Shown here piece after piece: positions 33,812 to 41,875 of a stretch of 64,000 nt of DNA (position 1 is the first letter of the stretch; every line of letters starts with the position of its first letter). Both the position numbers and the translations under genes were made by a program. The notes below the pieces were generated by a model that saw only the letters and a program-made list of their open reading frames with translations, had not been told where the DNA came from and searched no databases. The stretch lies in contig JAOANE010000054.1 of assembly GCA_025194985.1 (NCBI GenBank), forward strand, positions 186,001-250,000, read 5' to 3'. This stretch comes from Regnicoccus frigidus. Its GTDB lineage: Bacteria > Cyanobacteriota > Cyanobacteriia > PCC-6307 > Cyanobiaceae.

Positions 33812-35170
33812 CTACCCCACGGGCAGGGCATCGAGCAGCGACTGCAAGGCCGGAGCCTCCAGGGGGGGCAACCACTGGCCCTGGCGCAGCACCCGCCGCT
33901 GCGGGCAGCGGGCCAGCAGGTCGCTCCAGTTGCTGGCGGCCAGGAGGATCAGGTCAGCGGGCGCCCCTTCGCGCAGCACCCCGTCCCAGGCCAGCCCCAT
34001 CAGCCTGGCCGCAGCGGTGGTGAACGGCATCAGACCCTGGCGTTGCCATGGGGCTAGGTGGGCGGCTGTCACCGACAGCCGCAACAGTTCGAGCGGATCG
34101 AAATCACCGCCTGGAAACCAGGGATCCTGGACGTTATCTCCACCAATTGCCACAGTCACGCCGGCCCGCTGAAGTTGGCGGATCGGCGCCATCGGTCGCG
34201 AGTTCGGCGTGTCCCCACCGTGGTGGCCCAGCAACCAGAGGTTGGTGGGAGGCAGGGCCACCACGGCCAGCCCCGCCTCGGCGATCACGTCGGCCAGGTC
34301 CAAGCAGCGACGGCTGGAAAGCTGGGACATGCTGGCGCTGTGGCTGCAGGTCACGGGAATGGCGATTCGCTGCTCCCTCACCAGCCGGGCCACCAGGGCG
34401 ACGCCTGCTCCAGCGCTGCCGCCTTCGCCGCTGCTTTCATCGACGTGCAGGTCGACACCGCAGCCAAGCTCGTCAGCCAAGCGCAGCAGAGCCTGCAATC
34501 CGGCTCGCTCGCCGGCATCGGCCGAGAAGGGGGCGCCGAGAACCCCACCGAGCAGGATCGGCAGGGAGCTCCCATCCGTCGCTGGCCCGGCCCGGCTGGC
34601 CAGGCGTCTGGCCAGCCGGGCCCCCGCGGTCGTGGCCCAGTGCCCGACCGGGACCAAGGCCACCAGTTGCAGGGTCAGCCGCTGCTGCCAGCGCTGTTGC
34701 AGGTCCAGCAGGGCCTCCCAGCTGGCCTCCGCAGCAGGCCCGGCGCTGTCCACATGGCTGCGCATGGCCCGGGAGCCCTGGCGCCACGCCTGCTGCAGGC
34801 CCCGTTCGCCCCGCTGCCATACCTGCTCCTGTGAGCGCTGGAGGTGCTCCTGTTGGTTGGCCGCCAGGGCGCCGGCCATGGTGCCGTAGCCATTGGGGTG
34901 GCGCTCCCAGGTGAAGGCCTTGTCGAGGTGGGCATGGGGCTCAAGTAGGGGCGTGAGCGCCAGCGGCAACAGCTCACCCGGCTGGGGGCTGTAGGCGCTG
35001 ATGCTGGTGATCCGGCCGGCTGAATGGCCGAGGCGCACGCTCACCAGTCCTTCGCCATCGGCGCGGGGCAGGTCGCTGCGCAGCGGGTCGAGCAGGCTGC
35101 GCGGCAGCCTCAATGGCGGCAGGCCGTCCGGCGTGGTCACTTGCGCTGGGTTCAACGTCGGGTCCGTCAT
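33812..35170 (-). CDS. Amidohydrolase, cytosine deaminase-like
   Basis: A 452-residue metal-dependent hydrolase. Metal and catalytic motifs are in the expected order: PHAHLDKAF, MRSHVDSAG, DLHVDESSGEG, VTCSHSASMS and GGDNVQDPW. These match the cytosine/creatinine/isoguanine deaminase group (subtype III). A nitrogen-salvage role is plausible, but the substrate cannot be fixed. The beta-sandwich halves flank the barrel; the C-terminus ends LQSLLDALPVG. ATG start. It lies upstream of the GlcD-like gene (53-base gap) and downstream of a DUF4359 gene, all minus. Confidence 0.85.
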   Translation of the reverse strand: MTDPTLNPAQVTTPDGLPPLRLPRSLLDPLRSDLPRADGEGLVSVRLGHSAGRITSISAYSPQPGELLPLALTPLLEPHAHLDKAFTWERHPNGYGTMAGALAANQQEHLQRSQEQVWQRGERGLQQAWRQGSRAMRSHVDSAGPAAEASWEALLDLQQRWQQRLTLQLVALVPVGHWATTAGARLARRLASRAGPATDGSSLPILLGGVLGAPFSADAGERAGLQALLRLADELGCGVDLHVDESSGEGGSAGAGVALVARLVREQRIAIPVTCSHSASMSQLSSRRCLDLADVIAEAGLAVVALPPTNLWLLGHHGGDTPNSRPMAPIRQLQRAGVTVAIGGDNVQDPWFPGGDFDPLELLRLSVTAAHLAPWQRQGLMPFTTAAARLMGLAWDGVLREGAPADLILLAASNWSDLLARCPQRRVLRQGQWLPPLEAPALQSLLDALPVG

Positions 35171-35194
35171 CGGCGCTGTGCTGCCAAGCCCTGA

Positions 35195-35620
35195 TTAGGG
35201 ATTGCCGGGGGAGGAGTCGTTGGCGTCACTGGATGTCCTCAGGATCACGAATTGGCCTGCCCCCGCCAAGGTGAGGGCGTGGTAGGTGGGAAGGCTGAGG
35301 AAGGGCAGCACGGACGGGCCGCCAATCGCTGTGCGGTAGAGGCTGAACAGCCCGAAGTTCTGGCGCCGGCTGCTCTGCCCAGCCAGGCTTCCGAGCATCT
35401 GGCGCTGGCCACGGATCAGCTCCGGGCAATTCTTGATCACAAGCCTTAGCGGTGCCGGTAGGCCATCGGGCCCGCAGACCTCGCCAATCGCCCTCTCGAC
35501 CAGCTGTTCGGAAGCAAAGTCTTCAAATTCGGGCGGACCTGGATTGGTGAAGGCCAGGGCCAAGGCGCCACCGCCGAGACCCGCAGCGGCGATGGCCAAC
35601 GTTCTCCATCGGATCGTCAT
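35195..35620 (-). CDS. DUF4359 membrane-anchored protein
   Basis: A 141-residue protein with an N-terminal membrane anchor or signal (TLAIAAAGLGGGALALA, residues ~6-22) and a soluble part starting NPGPPEFEDFASEQLVE. The conserved end block RRQNFGLFSLYRTAI fits DUF4359, a cyanobacterial family of unknown role. Two cysteines (VCGPDG, NCPEL) may pair outside the cytoplasm. The ATG at 35620 gives the standard start; an ATG at 35668 would add 16 residues. It sits 24 bases upstream of the amidohydrolase. Confidence 0.78.
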   Translation of the reverse strand: MTIRWRTLAIAAAGLGGGALALAFTNPGPPEFEDFASEQLVERAIGEVCGPDGLPAPLRLVIKNCPELIRGQRQMLGSLAGQSSRRQNFGLFSLYRTAIGGPSVLPFLSLPTYHALTLAGAGQFVILRTSSDANDSSPGNP

Positions 35621-35681
35621 GGCGGATGGCGCACGGGGCAAGTCAGGGGGCAGGGCTGCTTGATACATTGGCAAAGACCAC

Positions 35682-35755
35682 GGCGGGCGTCGCCAAGTGG
35701 TTAAGGCAGCGGCTTGTGGTGCCGCCATACGGGGGTTCGAATCCCCTCGCTCGCC
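35682..35755 (+). tRNA. tRNA-His(GTG)
   Basis: A complete cloverleaf with the histidine-specific extra G at -1 (base 35682) facing C73. Acceptor GCGGGCG/CGCTCGC (one G-T pair), D-arm GCCAAGTGGTTAAGGC, anticodon stem GCGGC/GCCGC with loop TTGTGGT (anticodon GTG), T-arm with GTTCGAATC. The 3' part overlaps, in antisense, the end of the DUF1611 gene. Confidence 0.97.
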
Positions 35756-36813
35756 CTTATCGCTTCCAGCAGCCGATCGGCTGCTGCGGAGCTTCTCACC
35801 GGATCGGCGCAGGTCAGTCCGGTTTCCGTCTCGATGGCGGCGGCCTGGCTCTGGGCTTCCGCTTCGCTGAGCAGCGCCGTGTTCAGTGCCACGGCGCGCA
35901 CCTGCGGAGCCGGGCTGGCTGGGTCCGATCGGCCGAGGGTGGCCAGCTGCTCGATTGTGGCGATCAGCTCGGCTAAGGGCGGCAGGGGAATGCTCGGATG
36001 GTTCTTGACATGGGTCTGGCCCGCCCGGTGCACCAGCAGGAAGCCGGTGGGCTGGCAGCCGCGGATCAGGGGCAGGCTGGCGCTGGAGCCGGGATGGCAG
36101 AGCGAACCCTGGCCTTCCACGAACAAGGTGGCGTTGGGCCCGGCCCCTGCGGCGGCCTGCAGCACCGCCTGCTCCACGGCGCCAGCGGCGTAGTCGACCC
36201 GGACCGCATCGAGGGGCACGCCGGCTCCGCTGATCAGGATGCCTGCTTGCCCTGTGCCGACGAAGCGGGCTGCGCAACCCTGGCGCCTCGCTGCGGCCAC
36301 CAGCTCAAGGCAGGCGCTCATTTTGCCAACGGCCATGTCGGTTCCCAGCGTGAGGATCCGCTGGCCGCCCAGGCCAGCGGCCTGGCCGCTGGCCACCTCC
36401 AGACCCGGCGGTTCCTTGCGCAGATCCCAGATCCACCGATCCGGCTGGCATTGTGCCGCCAGCTCAGGGTCGTCGCCAAGGCGGGTGTGCAGGCCGCTGG
36501 CCACCGACAGGCCGGCGTCGAGGGCGACCAGCAGGTCGTTGCGGAGCCCGGCTGGCAAGGTTCCACCGGAAGGGGCCAGGCCCACCACCGCCACCTGGGG
36601 CCCATAGGCGAGGGAAGAGCGCAGATCGCCCACCACGGGCACCGACCGCCGGATGCCGGTGATCGCCTCCAGGCTGCCGCCGGCATGGCCCGGATCCACC
36701 ACCGCCACGATCGGCCCCGGCCGGTAGCGCAACAGGGCCAGGCCGGTCTTGCCGGAGAGGTTGTCGAGCCCCCCGTGCAGCAGCAGCACGATCGGCGCTG
36801 TGGCGCTCAGCAT
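35701..36813 (-). CDS. DUF1611 protein, DgcN-like D-glutamate N-acetyltransferase candidate
   Basis: A 370-residue DUF1611 protein. The C-terminal two thirds hold a P-loop-like ILTLGTDMAVGKMSACLEL and FVGTGQAGILISG, ATLFVEGQGSLCHPG and HVKNHPSIPLPPL. In marine Proteobacteria and haloarchaea a DUF1611 protein (DgcN) acetylates D-glutamate and works with an enolase-superfamily partner (DgcA). The same two families are adjacent here with a 7-base overlap, so that role is a fair inference. ATG start. The last ~18 residues (GIRTPVWRHHKPLP) are read from the antisense of tRNA-His, and the stop lies inside the tRNA gene. Confidence 0.85.
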   Translation of the reverse strand: MLSATAPIVLLLHGGLDNLSGKTGLALLRYRPGPIVAVVDPGHAGGSLEAITGIRRSVPVVGDLRSSLAYGPQVAVVGLAPSGGTLPAGLRNDLLVALDAGLSVASGLHTRLGDDPELAAQCQPDRWIWDLRKEPPGLEVASGQAAGLGGQRILTLGTDMAVGKMSACLELVAAARRQGCAARFVGTGQAGILISGAGVPLDAVRVDYAAGAVEQAVLQAAAGAGPNATLFVEGQGSLCHPGSSASLPLIRGCQPTGFLLVHRAGQTHVKNHPSIPLPPLAELIATIEQLATLGRSDPASPAPQVRAVALNTALLSEAEAQSQAAAIETETGLTCADPVRSSAAADRLLEAIRASEGIRTPVWRHHKPLP

Positions 36814-37910
36814 CGCGCTGAGGCGATCACGCCCAGGCCCGGGCGCAGCGAGGGCTGCACCAGGTCGCCGCAGCGATCGGGTCCCTCGAAGCGGTCGTTG
36901 ATCAAGTTGAGATGGCTGTCGAGATCCGGCCAGCGCACCAGGGGCAGCAACTGGGCCGCGGCGCCATTGAGAAGGGCGCTGTCGGAATAGCAGCCCAGCA
37001 TCAGATCGAGACCGAGCCTGCGGGCCGTCTGGGCCATCAGCACGGCCTCACGCAGCCCGCCGGTTTTGAGCAACTTGATGTTCACCCCATCCACATGGGG
37101 AGCCAGCCGCAGCAGATCGGCCAGGTCCCAGCAGCTCTCATCGGCCACCAGCGGGATCGGGCAGTGGGTGTCAAGGGCGGCGAAGCCGGCAGTGTCAGCG
37201 TCCGGATCGGCCAGGGCGGGCAGCGGCTGCTCCACCAGCACCACCCCCTGCTCGGCCAGCCAGGGAATCAGCTGACAGGCGGTGGCCAGGTCCCAGCCGC
37301 CATTGGCATCCACCTGGAGCTCGGCCTGGCTGCCGGCCATCGGCCCCGCCAGGGCCTGGCCAACTGTGCGCACCAGGGCCCGGTCATGGCCTGGACCGTC
37401 GGGGCTGCCCAGTTTCAATTTGATGCGAATCGGAGTGACGCCCAGCTGCTGGCCCCAACGCTCCAGCCTGGCGAGCACCGCTTCTGTGGAGCCGAGGCCG
37501 AGGGTGATGCTGGTGGGACTGCAGGCCTGGCGCTCCAGTCCCCAGAGCCGCCAGAGCGGCTGCTCGAGGCGCTTGCCCCACCAGTCGTGCAGGGCCAGAT
37601 CCAGGCCACAGCGGGCCGGTGGCGAGAGGGGTGCCAGCAGGGGCTCCAGCGCTTGCCAGGCTGAGGGATCCTGGGCTGTGCCGTTGGCACCCAGGCCCTC
37701 CAGCTGGGGCAGCACCCGCTCCAGCTCCTCGGCCACGGCGTCAGTGCTGAAGTGACGATGACCTGTTTCGAAGCCGCCGGTTTCGCCCTGGCCGATCAGG
37801 CCCCCGTGCTCCACCTCCACCAGCAGGCGTTCGACCGAAGCGGTCGTGCCGCGACTGATCGCCAGCGGCACGTCTTTGATGAGCGAAAATCGCTGCAGGC
37901 GCCCTTGCAT
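36807..37910 (-). CDS. Enolase-superfamily epimerase (dipeptide epimerase / DgcA-like)
   Basis: A 367-residue enolase-superfamily protein of the muconate-lactonizing/Ala-Glu epimerase subgroup. Catalytic residues are in place: the KxK pair in RIKLKLG, metal ligands in QVDANGGW, VEQPLPA and ADESCWD, and the second-face lysine in NIKLLKTGGL. Either L-Ala-D/L-Glu epimerase (murein peptide recycling) or N-acetyl-D-glutamate racemase (DgcA) would fit. Its overlap with the DUF1611 gene favours the second. ATG start, 34 bases from divergent miaB. Confidence 0.85.
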   Translation of the reverse strand: MQGRLQRFSLIKDVPLAISRGTTASVERLLVEVEHGGLIGQGETGGFETGHRHFSTDAVAEELERVLPQLEGLGANGTAQDPSAWQALEPLLAPLSPPARCGLDLALHDWWGKRLEQPLWRLWGLERQACSPTSITLGLGSTEAVLARLERWGQQLGVTPIRIKLKLGSPDGPGHDRALVRTVGQALAGPMAGSQAELQVDANGGWDLATACQLIPWLAEQGVVLVEQPLPALADPDADTAGFAALDTHCPIPLVADESCWDLADLLRLAPHVDGVNIKLLKTGGLREAVLMAQTARRLGLDLMLGCYSDSALLNGAAAQLLPLVRWPDLDSHLNLINDRFEGPDRCGDLVQPSLRPGLGVIASARC

Positions 37911-37944
37911 GGACCCAGTGTTTGCCGTGGTTGAGACTGAGAGG

Positions 37945-39312
37945 ATGACACCGACCCTGACGCGCCGGGGCAGCTATTGGATCACCACCTTCGGCTGCCA
38001 GATGAACAAGGCGGATTCCGAGCGGATGGCCGGGATTCTCGAAACCATGGGTTATGCCCCTGGAACCGATGAGCACAGCGCTGATCTGGTGCTCTACAAC
38101 ACCTGCACGATCCGCGACAACGCTGAGCAGAAGGTCTACAGCTACCTGGGCCGCCAGGCCCAGCGCAAACGCCTCAATCCCAATCTCACCCTCGTGGTGG
38201 CCGGCTGCGTGGCCCAGCAGGAGGGTGAGAGCCTGCTGCGGCGGGTGCCCGAACTCGATCTGGTCATGGGCCCCCAGCACGCCAACCGCCTGGGCATCTT
38301 GCTGGAGCAGGTGGAGAGCGGTCAGCAGGTGGTGGCCACCGGCGAGCATCACATCCTTGAAGACATCACCACGGCCCGCCGCGACAGCGCGGTCTGCGGT
38401 TGGGTGAATGTGATCTACGGCTGCAACGAGCGCTGCACCTATTGCGTTGTGCCGGCGGTGCGGGGTCAGGAGCAGTCGCGAACCCCCGAGACGATCCGCC
38501 AGGAGATCGAAGCCCTGGCGGCTCGGGGCTACCGCGAAATCACCCTGCTGGGCCAGAACATTGATGCCTACGGTCGTGACTTGCCCGGCATCACTGCCGA
38601 GGGTCGGCGTCAGCACACGCTCACCGACCTGCTCCATCACATTCACGACGTCGAAGGGATCGAGCGCATCCGCTTCGCCACCAGCCACCCCCGCTACTTC
38701 ACCGAACGGCTGATCGACGCCTGCGCCTCGCTGAGCAAGGTGTGCGAACACTTTCACATCCCTTTTCAGAGCGGCGATGACGCCCTGCTCAAGGCAATGG
38801 CGCGCGGCTACAGCGTCAGCCGCTACAAGCGGATCATCGAGCGCATCCGCCAGCAGATGCCCGATGCGGCGATCAGTGCCGACGCGATTGTGGGCTTTCC
38901 GGGCGAATCCGAGGCCCAGTTCCGCGCCACCATGGACCTGGTGGAGGAGATCGGCTTCGACCTGCTCAACACCGCCGCCTACTCGCCGCGCCCCAACACC
39001 CCTGCCGCCACCTGGCCAGGACAGGTGAGTGAGGCCGTCAAGGTGGAGCGGCTCCAGCAGCTCAATGCCCTGGTGGAGAGTGAAGCCCGCCGGCGCAGTG
39101 GCCGTTACCTGGGCCGCCGCGAGGAGGTGCTGGTGGAGGGGAGCAACCCCCGCGATCCCTCCCAGCTGATGGGCCGGACCCGCACCAACCGGCTCACCTT
39201 CTTCCCGGCAACTCAAACAGGCGGGGAAAAGATCTACCAAGCCGGTGATCGGGTGATGGTCCAGATCGAGTCGGTGCGGGCTTTCTCGCTCAGCGGCCTG
39301 GCCGTGCGCTGA
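37945..39312 (+). CDS. miaB: tRNA-2-methylthio-N6-dimethylallyladenosine synthase
   Basis: A 455-residue radical SAM methylthiotransferase that modifies A37 of tRNAs reading UNN codons. The N-terminal UPF0004 domain has TFGCQMNKADSE (C18) and YNTCTIRDNAEQ and VAGCVAQQEGE, which bind an auxiliary cluster. The radical SAM motif is GCNERCTYCVVP, and a TRAM domain closes the protein. I choose the ATG at 37945 (MTPTLTRRG); an ATG at 37909 would overlap the divergent epimerase start. Full length for the family. Confidence 0.95.
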   Translation: MTPTLTRRGSYWITTFGCQMNKADSERMAGILETMGYAPGTDEHSADLVLYNTCTIRDNAEQKVYSYLGRQAQRKRLNPNLTLVVAGCVAQQEGESLLRRVPELDLVMGPQHANRLGILLEQVESGQQVVATGEHHILEDITTARRDSAVCGWVNVIYGCNERCTYCVVPAVRGQEQSRTPETIRQEIEALAARGYREITLLGQNIDAYGRDLPGITAEGRRQHTLTDLLHHIHDVEGIERIRFATSHPRYFTERLIDACASLSKVCEHFHIPFQSGDDALLKAMARGYSVSRYKRIIERIRQQMPDAAISADAIVGFPGESEAQFRATMDLVEEIGFDLLNTAAYSPRPNTPAATWPGQVSEAVKVERLQQLNALVESEARRRSGRYLGRREEVLVEGSNPRDPSQLMGRTRTNRLTFFPATQTGGEKIYQAGDRVMVQIESVRAFSLSGLAVR

Positions 39313-39378
39313 GCCCTGCCCCTGGGCAGAACCCCGATCGCTGATACGTTTGGCGCCGATCCGGCCCTTCCCTTGCGT

Positions 39379-40485
39379 ATGCCCCGCTCCCCCCGCTGCC
39401 TTGGCTTGGTGTTCGGGGGTGTCTCAGGTGAGCATGCCGTGTCGATCCGATCGGCGATCACCGTGATCGGCGCCCTGCGCAGCGGCCCCAATGCCGCGCG
39501 CTATGAGGTGAAGCCTTATTACATCGACCAGCGGGGCCATTGGTGGCCTCCCGCCCTTGCCGAGGTGGTGCTGGGCCAGGGCGTGCCGGCCACGGCTGCC
39601 GATCTCCCGGCGGCTCCGCAACGGGATGGCTTCCAGGGGCTCCCCGAGGGAGCGCTGGATGTGGAGGTCTGGTTTCCGGTGCTGCATGGCCCCAATGGCG
39701 AAGACGGCACGATCCAGGGCCTGTTCAAGCTGATGCAGGTGCCGTTCGTGGGCTCCGGGGTGCTCGGCTCGGCGGTGGGCATGGACAAGCAGGCGATGAA
39801 GGCCGCCTTCGCCGCCGCCGGATTACCCCAGGTCCCCTATGCGGCGGTTCAGGCCGCTGAGCTTGAGGCCGAACCTGAACAGCTGCTGGGCAGGCTGGAG
39901 CGTCAGCTCGGCTATCCCTGTTTCGTCAAGCCGGCCAACCTGGGCTCCTCCGTGGGAATCAGCAAGGCCACAGACCGCCGCTCCCTGCTGGAGGGCCTGC
40001 GAGAGGCGGCCCGCTTCGATCCCCGTCTGGTGGTGGAGCAGGGGGTAACGGCGCGGGAACTCGAATGTGCGGTGCGCGCGAGCGGGCCAGGCGCCGCAGC
40101 AACGTGGCAAGCGTCGGTGGTGGGTGAAATCTGCTTCGAGGCCGACTGGTACGACTACCAGACCAAATACACCGCTGGCTTGAGCCGCACGCTGATCCCA
40201 GCCCGCTTGCCCGCTGGAATTCAGGCGGAACTGCAACGACTGGCGATCCGGGCCTGCCAGGCGGTGGCGGCGGCGGGGCTGGCCAGGGTCGACTTTTTTT
40301 ACGATGAAAGCGCTGAAACCCTCTGGCTGAACGAAATCAACACGCTGCCGGGCTTCACCAGCCAGAGCATGGTGCCGATGCTGTGGGAGGCCAGCGGTGT
40401 ATCACTTGTGGATCTGGTGCACCAGTTGGTCGAGGCGGCGGGAGACTATGGGTTCCGCATGGTTGAAGAGGCGTTGGCGCCATGA
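39379..40485 (+). CDS. ddl: D-alanine--D-alanine ligase
   Basis: A 368-residue ATP-grasp enzyme that makes D-Ala-D-Ala for the peptidoglycan stem peptide. LVFGGVSGEHAVSIRSA is the N-terminal signature, with VLHGPNGEDGTIQG, CFVKPANLGSSVGISKA and the metal-binding NEINTLPGFTSQSMVP. The ATG at 39379 lies two codons inside a TTG-started frame. It overlaps the next gene by four bases (ATGA) and heads a ddl-unknown-ftsQ run that leads to ftsZ, a compact form of the division and cell-wall cluster. Confidence 0.95.
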   Translation: MPRSPRCLGLVFGGVSGEHAVSIRSAITVIGALRSGPNAARYEVKPYYIDQRGHWWPPALAEVVLGQGVPATAADLPAAPQRDGFQGLPEGALDVEVWFPVLHGPNGEDGTIQGLFKLMQVPFVGSGVLGSAVGMDKQAMKAAFAAAGLPQVPYAAVQAAELEAEPEQLLGRLERQLGYPCFVKPANLGSSVGISKATDRRSLLEGLREAARFDPRLVVEQGVTARELECAVRASGPGAAATWQASVVGEICFEADWYDYQTKYTAGLSRTLIPARLPAGIQAELQRLAIRACQAVAAAGLARVDFFYDESAETLWLNEINTLPGFTSQSMVPMLWEASGVSLVDLVHQLVEAAGDYGFRMVEEALAP

Positions 40486-40892
40486 GTCACGGCTTGCTCT
40501 GGTTGCCCCTGCTGGTGGTCTTTGTGATGCTCACCGCCCTTGGCTGGCTGGAGCGCCGCCGGCAGCGCCTGTTCCGCTGCTGGGCTGAAGGCTCTGAGCT
40601 CGCCAAACTTGATGGCTGCGGCGCCGCCCGGCTGCTCGATGGCGTGCTCACCTGGAGCAGCTTCGAGGCCGGCCAGCTCAAGCCCCAGGGCAGTTTTGTG
40701 ATCAGCAAGCTCGAATTGCTGGAGTTGATGGCCCTCGGCTCTGGTGACGCGCCGCTCACCGAAGAAAGCCAGGGCAGTTGCCGCCTGCGCCTGGTCGGCA
40801 ATGGCGAACAGAAGGATCTGGATTTCTCCGATGCTGATCGAGCCAGACGTTGGATGGATGATCTGATGGCGCGCTCCCGTTGTGAGCTGTGA
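40482..40892 (+). CDS. Conserved membrane-anchored protein between ddl and ftsQ
   Basis: A 136-residue protein. One N-terminal membrane helix (LLWLPLLVVFVMLTALGWL) is followed by a basic cytoplasmic stretch (ERRRQRLFR) and a soluble domain of ~110 residues without a known motif. The alternating strand pattern and closing helix (ADRARRWMDDLMARSR) recall a PH-like fold, but this is only a guess. Overlaps both ddl and ftsQ by four bases, so it is co-translated with wall and division genes. I recall it in picocyanobacterial ddl-ftsQ clusters; function unknown. Confidence 0.75.
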   Translation: MSHGLLWLPLLVVFVMLTALGWLERRRQRLFRCWAEGSELAKLDGCGAARLLDGVLTWSSFEAGQLKPQGSFVISKLELLELMALGSGDAPLTEESQGSCRLRLVGNGEQKDLDFSDADRARRWMDDLMARSRCEL

Positions 40893-41764
40893 GTCCAACG
40901 TCTCCAAAGTCCCCAACCCCCCCAAAGCCCCTAGCTCCCGGTGTGGAGCGCAGGCGGCAGCTGCGCGATCAGCGCCGCCGGGAGCGGCTCAACAACCTCT
41001 GGAGATTGGCCCTCTTTTCGGCCTGTGCGGCTGGTCTCGGCTACGGACTACTCCGCCATGGCTGGAGCCTGCGCGGTCCTGAGCAGGTGAACGTGATCGG
41101 CAGCCAGCAGGTGAGCCGTGATCAGGTGGTAGAGGCCGCTGGGCTGCAATTCCCCATCCTGCTGCTCAACCTCCAACCCAAGCAGTTGCAGCAGAGGCTG
41201 GCGGCGGCGCTGCCGGTGGAGAACGTCGAGGTTGAGCGGCTGATGCTGCCTCCTCGGTTGCGGATCGATCTGGTCGACCGCCAGGCCGTCGCACGGGCGC
41301 AGCGGGGAAAGGGCGCTGGTCTTGAGCGGGGCTACGTCGATCGTCTGGGCAATTGGATGAGCCTGAGCCACCAGCAGGTCGCCCTCACCAGGACCAGTCC
41401 GCAGCCGATGGTCTCGGTGCTGGGCTGGCAGGAGTGGCACCGTCCGGCGTTGGCCCAGATCCTGGAGCGGCGCAACAGCCTGGGCAGCCCACTGCAAGAG
41501 ATCCGTTTCGAGCCGAATGGCCATCTTTTGCTGCGGACCAAGGCGCTGGGCCAGGTGAGATTGGGCCCGGCCGATGCCCAGCTCCTGCGTCGCCTTGAGC
41601 TGATGCATCACCTCACCGGGGAGCTGCCAGGCCAACTCAAGGGCCGAACCATCCAATCGATTGATCTGAGTGATCCCGACAAGCCGGAACTGGGCCTGCC
41701 GGCTGCCCCCGCCAAGGAGGCTGCCAAGGGTTCCACCGGGACCGTTACGGCCGGGACCAATTGA
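40889..41764 (+). CDS. ftsQ: Cell division protein FtsQ (POTRA domain)
   Basis: A 291-residue bitopic protein. A basic, proline-rich cytoplasmic tail (RRRQLRDQRRRERLN) precedes one membrane helix (LALFSACAAGLGYGLL), then a POTRA domain (EQVNVIGSQQVSRDQVVEAAGL ... NVEVERLMLPPRLRIDLVDRQAVA) and a beta domain (FtsQ_DivIB). It bridges FtsZ-side components to septal wall synthesis. GTG start overlapping the previous stop (GTGA). The last ~25 residues (PAAPAKEAAKGSTGTVTAGTN) are low complexity. 111 bases separate it from ftsZ. Confidence 0.88.
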   Translation: MSPTSPKSPTPPKPLAPGVERRRQLRDQRRRERLNNLWRLALFSACAAGLGYGLLRHGWSLRGPEQVNVIGSQQVSRDQVVEAAGLQFPILLLNLQPKQLQQRLAAALPVENVEVERLMLPPRLRIDLVDRQAVARAQRGKGAGLERGYVDRLGNWMSLSHQQVALTRTSPQPMVSVLGWQEWHRPALAQILERRNSLGSPLQEIRFEPNGHLLLRTKALGQVRLGPADAQLLRRLELMHHLTGELPGQLKGRTIQSIDLSDPDKPELGLPAAPAKEAAKGSTGTVTAGTN

Positions 41765-41875
41765 CCGGTCATTGTTCTCGAATCAGGCTTCCAAGCAAAA
41801 GTGATCGTTTAAACAGATGGGGTTTCACGTTTGACATACATAATGCTGCCGAAGCCGAATGGATGAGGGTTCTTC

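Noticed and set aside
41821..41875. ftsZ promoter with TTGACA at 41831
   Set aside because: A TTGACA is present, but no -10 hexamer lies at proper distance before the GTG start; CATAAT overlaps it too closely. Not enough to annotate.
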